Origin: Candidatus Woesearchaeota archaeon
GTDB taxonomy: Archaea; Nanobdellota; Nanobdellia; SCGC-AAA011-G17; GW2011-AR17
Direction: 5' to 3'
Assembly: GCA_009691355.1 (NCBI GenBank)
Contig: SICW01000044.1
Span: 1 to 6,114 of the forward strand
DNA: 6,114 nt
A model generated the notes under the pieces. The model saw only the letters and a program-made list of their open reading frames with translations, was not told where the DNA came from and searched no databases. A program made the translations under genes and the position numbers. Below, one piece after another: positions 1 through 5,220 of the stretch. Position 1 is the stretch's first letter; the number at the start of each line of letters is the position of its first letter.

Positions 1-1
1 G

Positions 2-304
2 AATACAGATTCCAAAAAGTATTTGAAAGAAAACAATATAGAAAAGAGTATGGGTTTCATTAAAGTACTAGGAAAGCTGCTCATATCTATTGCATTTGAT
101 ATCACAGACTTCTTTATAGGACGAATTCCCGTTTTTGGCACAGTTTTCGACCTTTTAGGCGGCTTTTTAGGACTATGGCTTTGGGGACTACCAGGGGGAC
201 TACAGTTTTTGGAGATTTTAGACATCACCGACCAGTTAGATGGTTTTATTCCTACAGTCACTTTAGCAGGCATAGTAAGCATTTTTACGAGGGGTTTTGA
301 GTAG
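2..304 (+). CDS. Small hydrophobic DITD-repeat protein, probably membrane-associated; 5' end at window edge
   Basis: The frame is open to the left edge, so the true start may lie outside the window. Internal candidates are TTG at 23 (93 residues) and ATG at 50 (84 residues); none has a clear ribosome binding site. I do not recognise a named family. The protein is rich in Gly, Leu, Ile, Phe and Trp, with one strongly hydrophobic stretch in the middle (about 140-210, residues such as FLGLWLWGLPGG), so membrane insertion or tight packing is likely. Two copies of the pattern DITD-xxx-G-x-IP occur, beginning at 98 and 221, one on each side of this stretch, which points to an internal duplication. 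There is no recognisable signal peptide or catalytic motif. It stands alone on the plus strand and converges on the ribosomal protein operon. That it is a real gene is supported by the conserved-looking repeat and uninterrupted frame; its function is unknown. Confidence 0.65.
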   Translation, partial: NTDSKKYLKENNIEKSMGFIKVLGKLLISIAFDITDFFIGRIPVFGTVFDLLGGFLGLWLWGLPGGLQFLEILDITDQLDGFIPTVTLAGIVSIFTRGFE

Positions 305-328
305 ACACCACTCACAAGTTAATACAAC

Positions 329-343
329 CGAAACATTTATATA
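329..343 (+). promoter_or_regulatory. Candidate BRE/TATA promoter
   Basis: A purine-rich BRE-like element CGAAA (329-333) sits just before TTTATATA (336-343), a close match to archaeal promoter architecture. Initiation would be expected near 365. No ATG, GTG or TTG lies there; the first downstream ATG is at 490 and encodes only four codons. If active, this promoter makes a non-coding RNA rather than an mRNA. Confidence 0.5.
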
Positions 344-364
344 GAAGTTCTATACTATACTCTC

Positions 365-437
365 TTATCACCTCTTTTTCCCCAGGAAGATACTCTTCGG
401 AGTATCTTCCCAGGGTTTAATAAAATTCTAAATTTTT
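365..437 (+). ncRNA. Candidate short non-coding RNA with UUCG hairpin
   Basis: This interval is delimited by inference: the expected start of transcription from the TATA box at 336-343, and a T5 tract at 433-437 that could end it. It contains the strong hairpin at 380-415 and no usable start codon. It matches no RNA family I can name: it is not a tRNA, 5S or SRP RNA, and I see no C/D or H/ACA boxes. The competing reading is that only the hairpin matters, as an end signal between the convergent genes ending at 304 and 520. Confidence 0.3.
380..415 (+). other. Perfect inverted repeat with cUUCGg tetraloop
   Basis: Bases 385-395 (GGAAGATACTC) pair without mismatch with 400-410 (GAGTATCTTCC) around the loop TTCG at 396-399. 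Beyond a symmetric CA/CA internal loop (383-384, 411-412), CCC at 380-382 pairs with GGG at 413-415. The C(UUCG)G loop is one of the most stable RNA tetraloops and only forms from the plus strand; the minus strand would give a CGAA loop. This argues that the structure works in plus-strand RNA. It may be the core of a small RNA or a 3'-end element for the upstream gene. Confidence 0.85.
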
Positions 438-504
438 ATCCTAAAACAAAACAATTTAAAATTACTTTTAGCAATATAGAAAATTCTCTATGAGAAAGAA
501 ATAA

Positions 505-519
505 CGAAAAAGAAAAGAG
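505..519 (-). terminator. T-rich probable terminator of the minus-strand operon
   Basis: On the minus strand the bases directly after the S27ae stop codon read CTCTTTTCTTTTTCG, giving T4 and T5 tracts. Archaeal RNA polymerase commonly terminates at oligo-T tracts without needing a hairpin, and no further minus-strand gene follows, so this is a plausible operon end. Confidence 0.4.
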
Positions 520-693
520 TTATTTTGTGTTAAAAACAGTATAACCGCATTTACCACAGGTTTGTCTATCTTTATGTTTAGCTAAGAATATTCCTGGTCC
601 ACACTTTGGGCAGAAACCATCACCAACACCAGATTTATAACGTGCATATTTTTTGCTAGTGACTTTATTTTTAATTTTTTTTGCTGCTGCCAT
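520..693 (-). CDS. rps27ae: 30S ribosomal protein S27ae
   Basis: The 57-residue product is a zinc-ribbon protein of the small ribosomal subunit (eS31, the ribosomal part of the eukaryotic ubiquitin-S27a fusion). Four cysteines at 28, 31, 46 and 49 form CPKC-x14-CGKC, the expected zinc knuckle, preceded by a basic N-terminus (MAAAKKIKNK) and the typical KYARYK segment. Length is normal for archaeal S27ae, and no ubiquitin-like domain is fused. The start ATG lies 2 bases after the S24e stop, and GAGGGA at 705-710 (minus strand), inside the end of the S24e gene, may serve as ribosome binding site. It is the last gene of the operon. Because it is short it is easily missed, but motif, length and the classic S24e-S27ae order make the call firm. 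Confidence 0.95.
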   Translation of the reverse strand: MAAAKKIKNKVTSKKYARYKSGVGDGFCPKCGPGIFLAKHKDRQTCGKCGYTVFNTK

Positions 694-695
694 TT

Positions 696-1052
696 TTATG
701 AACTTCCCTCTTTTGCTGCTTTTTTCGCTGCAGCATCAACTTTTGCTTTTTCATCAGCAACTTTCTTTGCTGCTTCTGCAATCTTCCTTTCACCTTTTTT
801 CAATTTTTCTAGACGTAAAAGTTCAGCTCGTGTTTTATACACATGAGCAATCACTTTTGCTTTAGGAAAACCATATCTTTGATAGACATGACGAATTGCA
901 ACCAGTTCTTTATTCACTTTCAATTTAGAAGAAACAATATCTTTAAATTGAAGAATGGATGGAGTTGCTCCACCATCATAGGTAACCATAATACTCACTC
1001 TTTGCCTATTCAATAAAGGCACTTCAGTTTGTTTTTGTAGTTCTACTTCCAT
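696..1052 (-). CDS. rps24e: 30S ribosomal protein S24e
   Basis: The 118-residue product is a small-subunit ribosomal protein (eS24) found in archaea and eukaryotes but not bacteria. The core (about residues 1-85) shows family signatures: NRQRV near 15-19, the TPS turn after DGG (26-32), and VYQRYGFPKAKVIAHVY (56-72). Archaeal S24e is usually about 100 residues; here residues 88-118 form an extra Ala/Lys-rich, probably helical tail ending EGSS. The ATG directly abuts the Spt4 stop codon (no gap), and GGTGA at 1058-1062 on the minus strand, within the last codons of spt4, is a well-placed ribosome binding site, so translational coupling is likely. The gene is followed after 2 bases by S27ae. 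Confidence 0.95.
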   Translation of the reverse strand: MEVELQKQTEVPLLNRQRVSIMVTYDGGATPSILQFKDIVSSKLKVNKELVAIRHVYQRYGFPKAKVIAHVYKTRAELLRLEKLKKGERKIAEAAKKVADEKAKVDAAAKKAAKEGSS

Positions 1053-1235
1053 TTATCTCACCTTAATAGCGTATTCACCTTTAACGCCTATTCCCACTTT
1101 TTTAGAAATTTCTGATTTTTCTACATCCAAAATAATCATTCTTCCTTTCCAAGTTTCTGTAAAAGAGCTATTTCTACATATAGGGCATTCTTGCCCTTCT
1201 ACAAAGATTCTGCATTTTTTACAAACTTTTTTCAT
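1053..1235 (-). CDS. spt4: Transcription elongation factor Spt4 (RpoE2)
   Basis: The 60-residue product is the archaeal Spt4 zinc-ribbon protein, which pairs with the NGN domain of Spt5/NusG and clamps RNA polymerase during elongation. C5-x2-C8 (CKKC) and C17-x2-C20 (CPIC) are the four zinc ligands. The following segment, with TETWKGRMIILD and the SEISKKVGI stretch, matches the conserved Spt4 fold (the W-x-G and the S-x-I/V-A/S-K-K pattern). Length is typical for archaea. The start ATG overlaps the rpo7 stop in the arrangement ATGA (1232-1235), so translation is probably coupled. Next comes S24e with no gap; the DUF359 kinase gene often seen between them is absent. Confidence 0.93.
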   Translation of the reverse strand: MKKVCKKCRIFVEGQECPICRNSSFTETWKGRMIILDVEKSEISKKVGIGVKGEYAIKVR

Positions 1236-1795
1236 TCTTTCTTACTACCTTTCTTTTCTTTCTTAATCTCTTCTTCAATCCAAGATAATGCTCCTAGTCT
1301 ATGTTGTCTCATAGTAAGGCCAACTTTCGGACTAGAAACATCCTTGTAACTCACAGCAATAATTCGTGCTCGACAAAGATCTCCTACTTTCAGATTTTTC
1401 TTAGATTCTTTTCCAGTAAGAATATTACTCTTTGAAAAGCTCACAAAGTCATCCATGGTTTGAGAAACATGAATCATTCCATCAATAGGGCCCACAGTCA
1501 TAAAAGCCCCAAAATCAGTAATATCAGAAATCTTCCCAAGAACAACTTCTCCAATTTCAGGTTTAAAACTCAAAACACTAAACTCAGTATCATAGTATGC
1601 TGCCCCATCACCAGAAATAATAACTCCTTCACCAACCTTATCAACAGAATGTACTCCAATAACAACCCCTAGATCTTTAGAAATAAAACCCTCAAATTTT
1701 TCTTGGAGAGAAGCTTTAATTCCCTTATCTACAGACTGGGAGAATAATTTTGGATCAACACGAACATGTCCCTTGACTTTTACAGTATAATACAT
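1232..1795 (-). CDS. rpo7: DNA-directed RNA polymerase subunit Rpo7 (RpoE1)
   Basis: The 187-residue product is the archaeal counterpart of Rpb7. With Rpo4 it forms the stalk of RNA polymerase, which binds nascent RNA and helps open-complex formation. Residues 1-80 form the N-terminal tip domain (MYYTVKVKGHVRVDP start; the VIGVHSVDKVGEGVIISGDG segment at 45-64). Residues 82-164 form an S1/OB RNA-binding domain with the signature ISDITDFGAFMTVGPIDGMIHVSQ split around 89-112. The C-terminus is a Lys-rich tail. Length is normal. GGAGTGA at 1800-1806 on the minus strand, overlapping the stop of the preceding PIN gene, is a good ribosome binding site 4 bases before the ATG. Its 3' end overlaps spt4 by 4 bases. 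Confidence 0.96.
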   Translation of the reverse strand: MYYTVKVKGHVRVDPKLFSQSVDKGIKASLQEKFEGFISKDLGVVIGVHSVDKVGEGVIISGDGAAYYDTEFSVLSFKPEIGEVVLGKISDITDFGAFMTVGPIDGMIHVSQTMDDFVSFSKSNILTGKESKKNLKVGDLCRARIIAVSYKDVSSPKVGLTMRQHRLGALSWIEEEIKKEKKGSKKE

Positions 1796-1799
1796 TTTT

Positions 1800-2177
1800 T
1801 CACTCCAACATTATATATTTCTTTTGGCGAATGGTAATAATTTGTATTCCTTCTTTTCGCAAACGTCGTTTCAATTCCATATCCACCGTTGCAATAATAT
1901 ACCCTTTCAGATCCACCAAAATATCATCCACCATCCTGGAATCATTGGAAGCTAAAATCTGAATATTCTTGAGTTTTATAAGCTGTAAAGCTCCTTTAGC
2001 AGCTCGTCTCTTTGAAAGTAAGGAACTCTTTATAAGGTTTTCGACTTCATCGAGAGTTCTATCTAAGATAAAAAGCTCGTAACGAAAGTCACATACCCGT
2101 TCTATTTCTGCAAAAATATCTACTTTCAGTTCAAAGACTGCAAGAAGAAAATTTGTATCTAAAACTATTTTTTCCAC
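1800..2177 (-). CDS. PIN-domain protein, Fcf1/Utp24-like (GTG start)
   Basis: The 125-residue product is a single PIN domain, a metal-dependent RNase fold. It begins VEKIVLDTNFLL, with the first catalytic Asp at D7, then E44 (in LDEVE), D84/D85 (VDDIL) and D99 (ATVD), the usual acidic quartet, and ends RQKKYIMLE. The location directly upstream of rpo7 is where archaea keep the Fcf1/Utp24-like PIN gene; in eukaryotes Utp24 cleaves pre-18S rRNA, so a role in rRNA processing is a reasonable inference. The frame is open up to an ATG at 2228, but that start would lie upstream of the TATA box at 2200-2207 and add a non-homologous hydrophobic leader. GTG at 2177 starts exactly before the PIN fold and about 26 bases from the TATA box, suggesting a leaderless mRNA. 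First gene of the operon. A PIN toxin is less likely, since there is no antitoxin neighbour. Confidence 0.88.
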   Translation of the reverse strand: MEKIVLDTNFLLAVFELKVDIFAEIERVCDFRYELFILDRTLDEVENLIKSSLLSKRRAAKGALQLIKLKNIQILASNDSRMVDDILVDLKGYIIATVDMELKRRLRKEGIQIITIRQKKYIMLE

Positions 2178-2198
2178 AGAAAAAATGCAGGAGAGGAC

Positions 2199-2212
2199 GT
2201 ATTTAAAGCTTT
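2199..2212 (-). promoter_or_regulatory. Promoter of the PIN-rpo7-spt4-rps24e-rps27ae operon
   Basis: On the minus strand TTTAAATA (2207 down to 2200) follows the AAAGC-type BRE context. Its centre is about 26 bases before the GTG at 2177, the standard archaeal TATA-to-start distance, which places the transcription start at or next to the start codon (leaderless). No other promoter-like element is needed inside the tightly spaced five-gene operon. Confidence 0.65.
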
Positions 2213-2228
2213 TTAAAAATAAGGACAA

Positions 2229-2236
2229 TTAATATA
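2229..2236 (+). promoter_or_regulatory. Candidate TATA box for the plus-strand lipoprotein/trmB unit
   Basis: TTAATATA is centred about 27 bases before the ATG at 2260, again the distance for a leaderless transcript. It lies back to back with the operon promoter at 2199-2212, so the two divergent units share a region of about 80 bases between start codons. The BRE context (AAGGACAA) is only moderately purine-rich. Confidence 0.5.
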
Positions 2237-2259
2237 GTTCCAAGTTAAAAAAGAAAGAA

Positions 2260-2481
2260 ATGAAAGGGGAGACACAACACATTATTCTTTTAATCGCTAC
2301 CTTGTTTCTTCTATCAGCCTGTACATCAACAATAAGTGTACAAGAAACAGAAAATACCCTCCCTAAAGATATAATCATATCCACAGAAGAAAACAAAGAA
2401 AAGAGATGGATATCCCACAACTCACAACAGGAGAAACAAAAGTATATAGAGCCCTCCTTAAAATTAATGAATCCTCTGTAG
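2260..2481 (+). CDS. Short putative lipoprotein overlapping trmB
   Basis: The 73-residue frame starts MKGETQH, followed by a hydrophobic helix (residues 8-18, IILLIATLFLL) and the lipobox L18-S19-A20-C21, so the product would be a secreted, lipid-anchored protein with a polar 53-residue mature part. A TATA box 27 bases upstream supports a start at this ATG. The last 76 bases overlap the trmB gene in another frame, and the mature part (QETENTLPKD and following) has no recognisable domain. It could be a genuine small lipoprotein, the remnant of a longer lipoprotein gene truncated at trmB, or a leader joined to trmB by a frameshift. The signal sequence is convincing; that this is a functional gene is less certain. 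Confidence 0.45.
   Translation: MKGETQHIILLIATLFLLSACTSTISVQETENTLPKDIIISTEENKEKRWISHNSQQEKQKYIEPSLKLMNPL
2366..2376 (+). promoter_or_regulatory. Weak candidate TATA box for trmB
   Basis: AAGATATAAT inside the lipoprotein frame would place transcription start near 2399, giving trmB a leader of only a few bases. This is compatible with trmB lacking a clear ribosome binding site, since the bases before its ATG are A-rich (AAAGAAAAGAG). It may equally be chance in AT-rich DNA. Confidence 0.3.
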
Positions 2482-3143
2482 GGAATATTCTCAAATTCTC
2501 CGGGGTCTCACATTCAAAAATATATGATATACTAAAACGCCTTGCAGAAAAAGGTCTAGTTAGTACAATAACAAAAAATGGAAAGCAATACTTCTCAGCA
2601 GCAGATCCAAAGACATTGCAGAATCTGATCAAAGAACAAGAAGAAAAACTAAACCAAGAGAAAGAAGAATTAAAATTACTAATGCCCCAACTTCTTGCAG
2701 AAAAAAATGCAAAGAAAACACAGCCTATCATCAGTGCATTCGAAGGAATAAATGGGATTAAACATTTACTTGAAGAATCTCTTGAAGAAGTAAAGAAAGG
2801 AGAAGAAATACTTATTTTAGGAACTCCACAAAAAATCGTCGAGTACGCAGGGGGATATCTAAAAGATTGGCAAAAGAGGCGTATAGAAAAAGGTGCAATC
2901 TGTAAAATAATCTGCGACCCTGGTTCTCCTCCATGGAAAGAAGAGTGGTGGCGTGATAGTAAAAATAAAAAACAAAGCCTCATCAAAGCATCTGCTTCAG
3001 TTTCACCAGCATATTTAGTAATAACAAATAAATCAATAACAACAATTTATTTTGCAAATGACATTCTTGGGTTCAAAGTATCTCATGAAGAGATTGCCAA
3101 AAAATATAAGGCCTTTTTTGAAGAAATCTGGAAGCAAAAATAG
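2406..3143 (+). CDS. TrmB-family transcriptional regulator
   Basis: The 245-residue product is a TrmB-like DNA-binding regulator. Residues 1-66 form a winged helix-turn-helix: LTTGETKVYRALL opening helix, the recognition helix region SGVSHSKIYDILKRLAEKGLV split at 32-52, and the wing NGKQYFSAADP. Residues 70-105 are a charged helix, likely a coiled-coil dimerisation segment (KEQEEKLNQEKEELK). Residues 107-245 form the short regulatory domain: EGINGIKHLLEE, the strand EILILGT (134-140), then SPAYLVITNKSITTIYF (200-216). This is the short class, without the long sugar-binding domain of the Thermococcus maltose regulator TrmB, so no ligand can be assigned. ATG at 2406 fits the domain start; the frame stays open upstream only to a stop at 2364. 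It sits between the putative lipoprotein gene and gyrB, all on the plus strand; its targets are unknown. Confidence 0.9.
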   Translation: MDIPQLTTGETKVYRALLKINESSVGNILKFSGVSHSKIYDILKRLAEKGLVSTITKNGKQYFSAADPKTLQNLIKEQEEKLNQEKEELKLLMPQLLAEKNAKKTQPIISAFEGINGIKHLLEESLEEVKKGEEILILGTPQKIVEYAGGYLKDWQKRRIEKGAICKIICDPGSPPWKEEWWRDSKNKKQSLIKASASVSPAYLVITNKSITTIYFANDILGFKVSHEEIAKKYKAFFEEIWKQK

Positions 3144-3181
3144 AGCCTTTTTAAAGCCTTTTTCCAGGGATTTTCTCTGGA
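3144..3181 (+). terminator. Probable trmB terminator: tandem T-tracts plus short hairpin
   Basis: Right after the trmB stop, AGCCTTTTT occurs twice (3144-3152 and 3155-3163), 11 bases apart, giving two T5 tracts of the kind that end archaeal transcripts. Directly following, TCCAGGGA (3163-3170) pairs with TCTCTGGA (3174-3181), with one G-T wobble, around a TTT loop. Termination is the simplest reading; the hairpin could also be a protein-binding palindrome in front of gyrB. Confidence 0.45.
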
Positions 3182-3233
3182 TTATAAAACCTACCTACAG
3201 ACCGTATAAATGAAGAATTCTACACTTTAGAGA

Positions 3234-3251
3234 AAAGAAAAGCATATAAAG
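3234..3251 (+). promoter_or_regulatory. Candidate gyrB promoter (upstream)
   Basis: A purine-rich stretch AAAGAAAAGC is followed by ATATAAAG (3244-3251), a good BRE-TATA pair. Transcription would begin near 3274 and leave a leader of about 50 bases that is A/G-rich and has no clear Shine-Dalgarno element directly before the ATG (bases GTAGCCACA). A weaker TATA-like TTAAAAAT at 3295-3302 lies 26 bases before the ATG and would give a leaderless gyrB mRNA, matching the pattern of the neighbouring genes. Either or both may be used. Confidence 0.45.
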
Positions 3252-3323
3252 CTAGAAACCAAAAAAAGAAGAAGAAAAGAAGGAATTTTTCATCTTAAAA
3301 ATTAACCAAATCTAGTAGCCACA

Positions 3324-5219
3324 ATGGAATCAAACAAAGAATACAAAGCAACAAATATTCAAGTTCTTAAAGGTCTTGAAGCAGTACGAGCAAGGCCAAG
3401 TATGTACATAGGAGATACCGGACAAAGAGGTCTCCACCATTTAGTCTACGAGGTTGTAGATAACTCTATTGATGAGGCATTAGCAGGTCATTGTACAGAT
3501 ATCTCTGTCACCATACTCAAAGATGGCTCCCTGTCTGTAAAAGACAACGGAAGAGGTATTCCTGTTGATATACATCCTACAGAAGGACGTCCTGCTGTAG
3601 AAGTTGTACTCACTATTCTTCACGCAGGAGGAAAATTCGATAAGGATTCCTACAAGGTTTCTGGTGGTTTGCACGGTGTAGGGGTTTCCTGTGTCAACGC
3701 TCTTTCAAAAAGTCTAATTGTCACAATATTTAGAGACGGAAAAATATATCAACAAAAATACGAAAAAGGTATTCCAATTACAGAAGTAAAAACAATTGGA
3801 GATACAGAAGAGCGTGGAACAATAGTACAGTTCTACCCTGATGAAACCATTTTTCAAGAAACAATTATTTTTGAATATGACATTCTGGCAAAACGATTAA
3901 GAGAACTTGCTTTCCTCAATAAAGGAATAAAGATTATACTCAAAGATGAACGTGAAGAAAACAAAGAAACACTCTTTTCTTATGAAGGAGGGATTATTGA
4001 GTTTGTTACCCACTTAAACAAAAATAAAGAGGTATTACACGCTCCAATCTACATTGAAAAAGAAGAAGACAAAACAGTGGTAGAAATTGCTTTGCAATAC
4101 AATAATAGCTACAATGAAAATCTTTTTTCTTTCGTCAACAATATCAATACTCATGAAGGAGGAACGCATGTTGTTGGTTTTGGCATGGCACTCACACGAG
4201 TCATTAATGAGTATATTGAAAAAAACATCAAAAATGTTGAAGAAAAACTATCCGGAAATGATATGCGAGAAGGCCTAACTGCAATCATTTCTTTGAAAGT
4301 GCAGAATCCCCAATTTGAAGGACAAACAAAAACAAAGCTAGGAAATAGCGAAATAAAAACTCTTGTTGCAAAAATTGTGTATAATGAACTAGCAACATAC
4401 CTAGAAGAACACCCAGATATTGCAAAAAAAATTATTGAGAAAGTTTTACTTGCTGCAAAGGCACGAGAAGCTGCTCGAAAAGCAAAAGACCTTGCACGAA
4501 GAAAGGGTATTCTCTCCTCAGGTTCTCTACCTGGAAAACTCGCAGACTGTCAAGAACGAGATCCTGCAAAATCTGAAATTCTACTTGTAGAGGGAGACTC
4601 CGCAGGAGGAAGTGCAAAATCTGGTCGTACACGAGCAACACAAGCAGTACTTCCATTACGAGGAAAAATCCTAAACGTAGAAAAAGCACGCCTGGATAAA
4701 ATCTTTGCAAACAATGAAGTAACCACAATTATCTCTGCAATCGGCTGTGGTATTGGTGATGAATTTGATATTACCAAAGCACGATATCATAAGATTATTA
4801 TCATGACAGATGCGGATGTTGATGGATCACACATATCCTGTTTATTATTAACATTCTTTTACAGATACATGCCCAAGCTCATTGAAAGTGGGTACATCTA
4901 CCTAGCAATGCCTCCATTATATAGAGTCAGCAAAGGAAAAGAAAAAGTCTATGCGATGAACGATCAAGAACTTCAAGTCCTGATAGAAAGAATGGGAAAA
5001 GACACAACCATCCAACGATACAAGGGTCTTGGAGAAATGAACGCAGACCAATTATGGGAAACGACACTTGATCCAAGCACACGACATCTCAAACAAATCA
5101 TTATTCCAGACGCAGTAGCTGCAGATGAAATGTTTACTGTTCTCATGGGAGATCAGGTAGAACCTAGAAAAGAGTTCATATTCGCAAACGCAAAATTCGT
5201 TAAAAACCTAGACATCTAA
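3324..5219 (+). CDS. gyrB: DNA gyrase subunit B
   Basis: The 631-residue product is the ATPase subunit of DNA gyrase, which introduces negative supercoils using ATP. The GHKL ATPase domain shows E43 (catalytic base) and N47 in YEVVDNSIDEA, D74 in DNGRGIP, and the lid GGKFDKDSYKVSGGLHGVGV (102-121). The transducer domain carries the ATP-contacting QTK loop (Q334-K336). The TOPRIM domain has EGDSAGGSA with metal-binding E423, PLRGKILNVEKA (444-455), and D496-D498-D500 in TDADVDGSHI. The C-terminal part includes QRYKGLGEMN (564-573). All key residues are present. It is the short form, without the roughly 170-residue insertion of E. coli GyrB. ATG 3324 gives a normal N-terminus. gyrA follows after 1 base, so the two subunits are co-expressed. 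ParE is the alternative, but archaeal enzymes of this kind are normally gyrases. Confidence 0.97.
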   Translation: MESNKEYKATNIQVLKGLEAVRARPSMYIGDTGQRGLHHLVYEVVDNSIDEALAGHCTDISVTILKDGSLSVKDNGRGIPVDIHPTEGRPAVEVVLTILHAGGKFDKDSYKVSGGLHGVGVSCVNALSKSLIVTIFRDGKIYQQKYEKGIPITEVKTIGDTEERGTIVQFYPDETIFQETIIFEYDILAKRLRELAFLNKGIKIILKDEREENKETLFSYEGGIIEFVTHLNKNKEVLHAPIYIEKEEDKTVVEIALQYNNSYNENLFSFVNNINTHEGGTHVVGFGMALTRVINEYIEKNIKNVEEKLSGNDMREGLTAIISLKVQNPQFEGQTKTKLGNSEIKTLVAKIVYNELATYLEEHPDIAKKIIEKVLLAAKAREAARKAKDLARRKGILSSGSLPGKLADCQERDPAKSEILLVEGDSAGGSAKSGRTRATQAVLPLRGKILNVEKARLDKIFANNEVTTIISAIGCGIGDEFDITKARYHKIIIMTDADVDGSHISCLLLTFFYRYMPKLIESGYIYLAMPPLYRVSKGKEKVYAMNDQELQVLIERMGKDTTIQRYKGLGEMNADQLWETTLDPSTRHLKQIIIPDAVAADEMFTVLMGDQVEPRKEFIFANAKFVKNLDI

Positions 5220-5220
5220 A

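Noticed and set aside
391..404. TACT-N5-GAGTA inside the hairpin resembles the haloarchaeal TrmB operator half-sites, and a TrmB gene is in the window.
   Set aside because: The known haloarchaeal spacing is longer (7-8 bases), the match lies inside a long perfect RNA-type stem with a UUCG loop, and it is 2 kb from trmB. The RNA hairpin explains it better.
477..492. Small inverted repeat ATAGAAAATTCTCTAT beyond the S27ae gene.
   Set aside because: Only about five base pairs with a mismatch; in AT-rich DNA this is expected by chance. The T-tracts at 505-519 are a better terminator candidate.
653..865. Plus-strand frame coding for a Leu/Phe-rich, membrane-like peptide.
   Set aside because: It is the complement of the Ala/Lys-rich tail of S24e and the start of S27ae, both certain genes; reversed Lys and Ala codons naturally give Phe, Leu, Ser and Cys.
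2178..2228. N-terminal extension of the PIN protein to an ATG at 2228.
   Set aside because: It would start upstream of the operon TATA box and adds residues before the canonical beta-strand KIVLDTN that opens a PIN domain.
4432..4777. Two minus-strand open frames inside gyrB.
   Set aside because: They lie wholly within the conserved TOPRIM region of gyrB, have no promoter or binding site, and show low-complexity composition expected of an antisense shadow.
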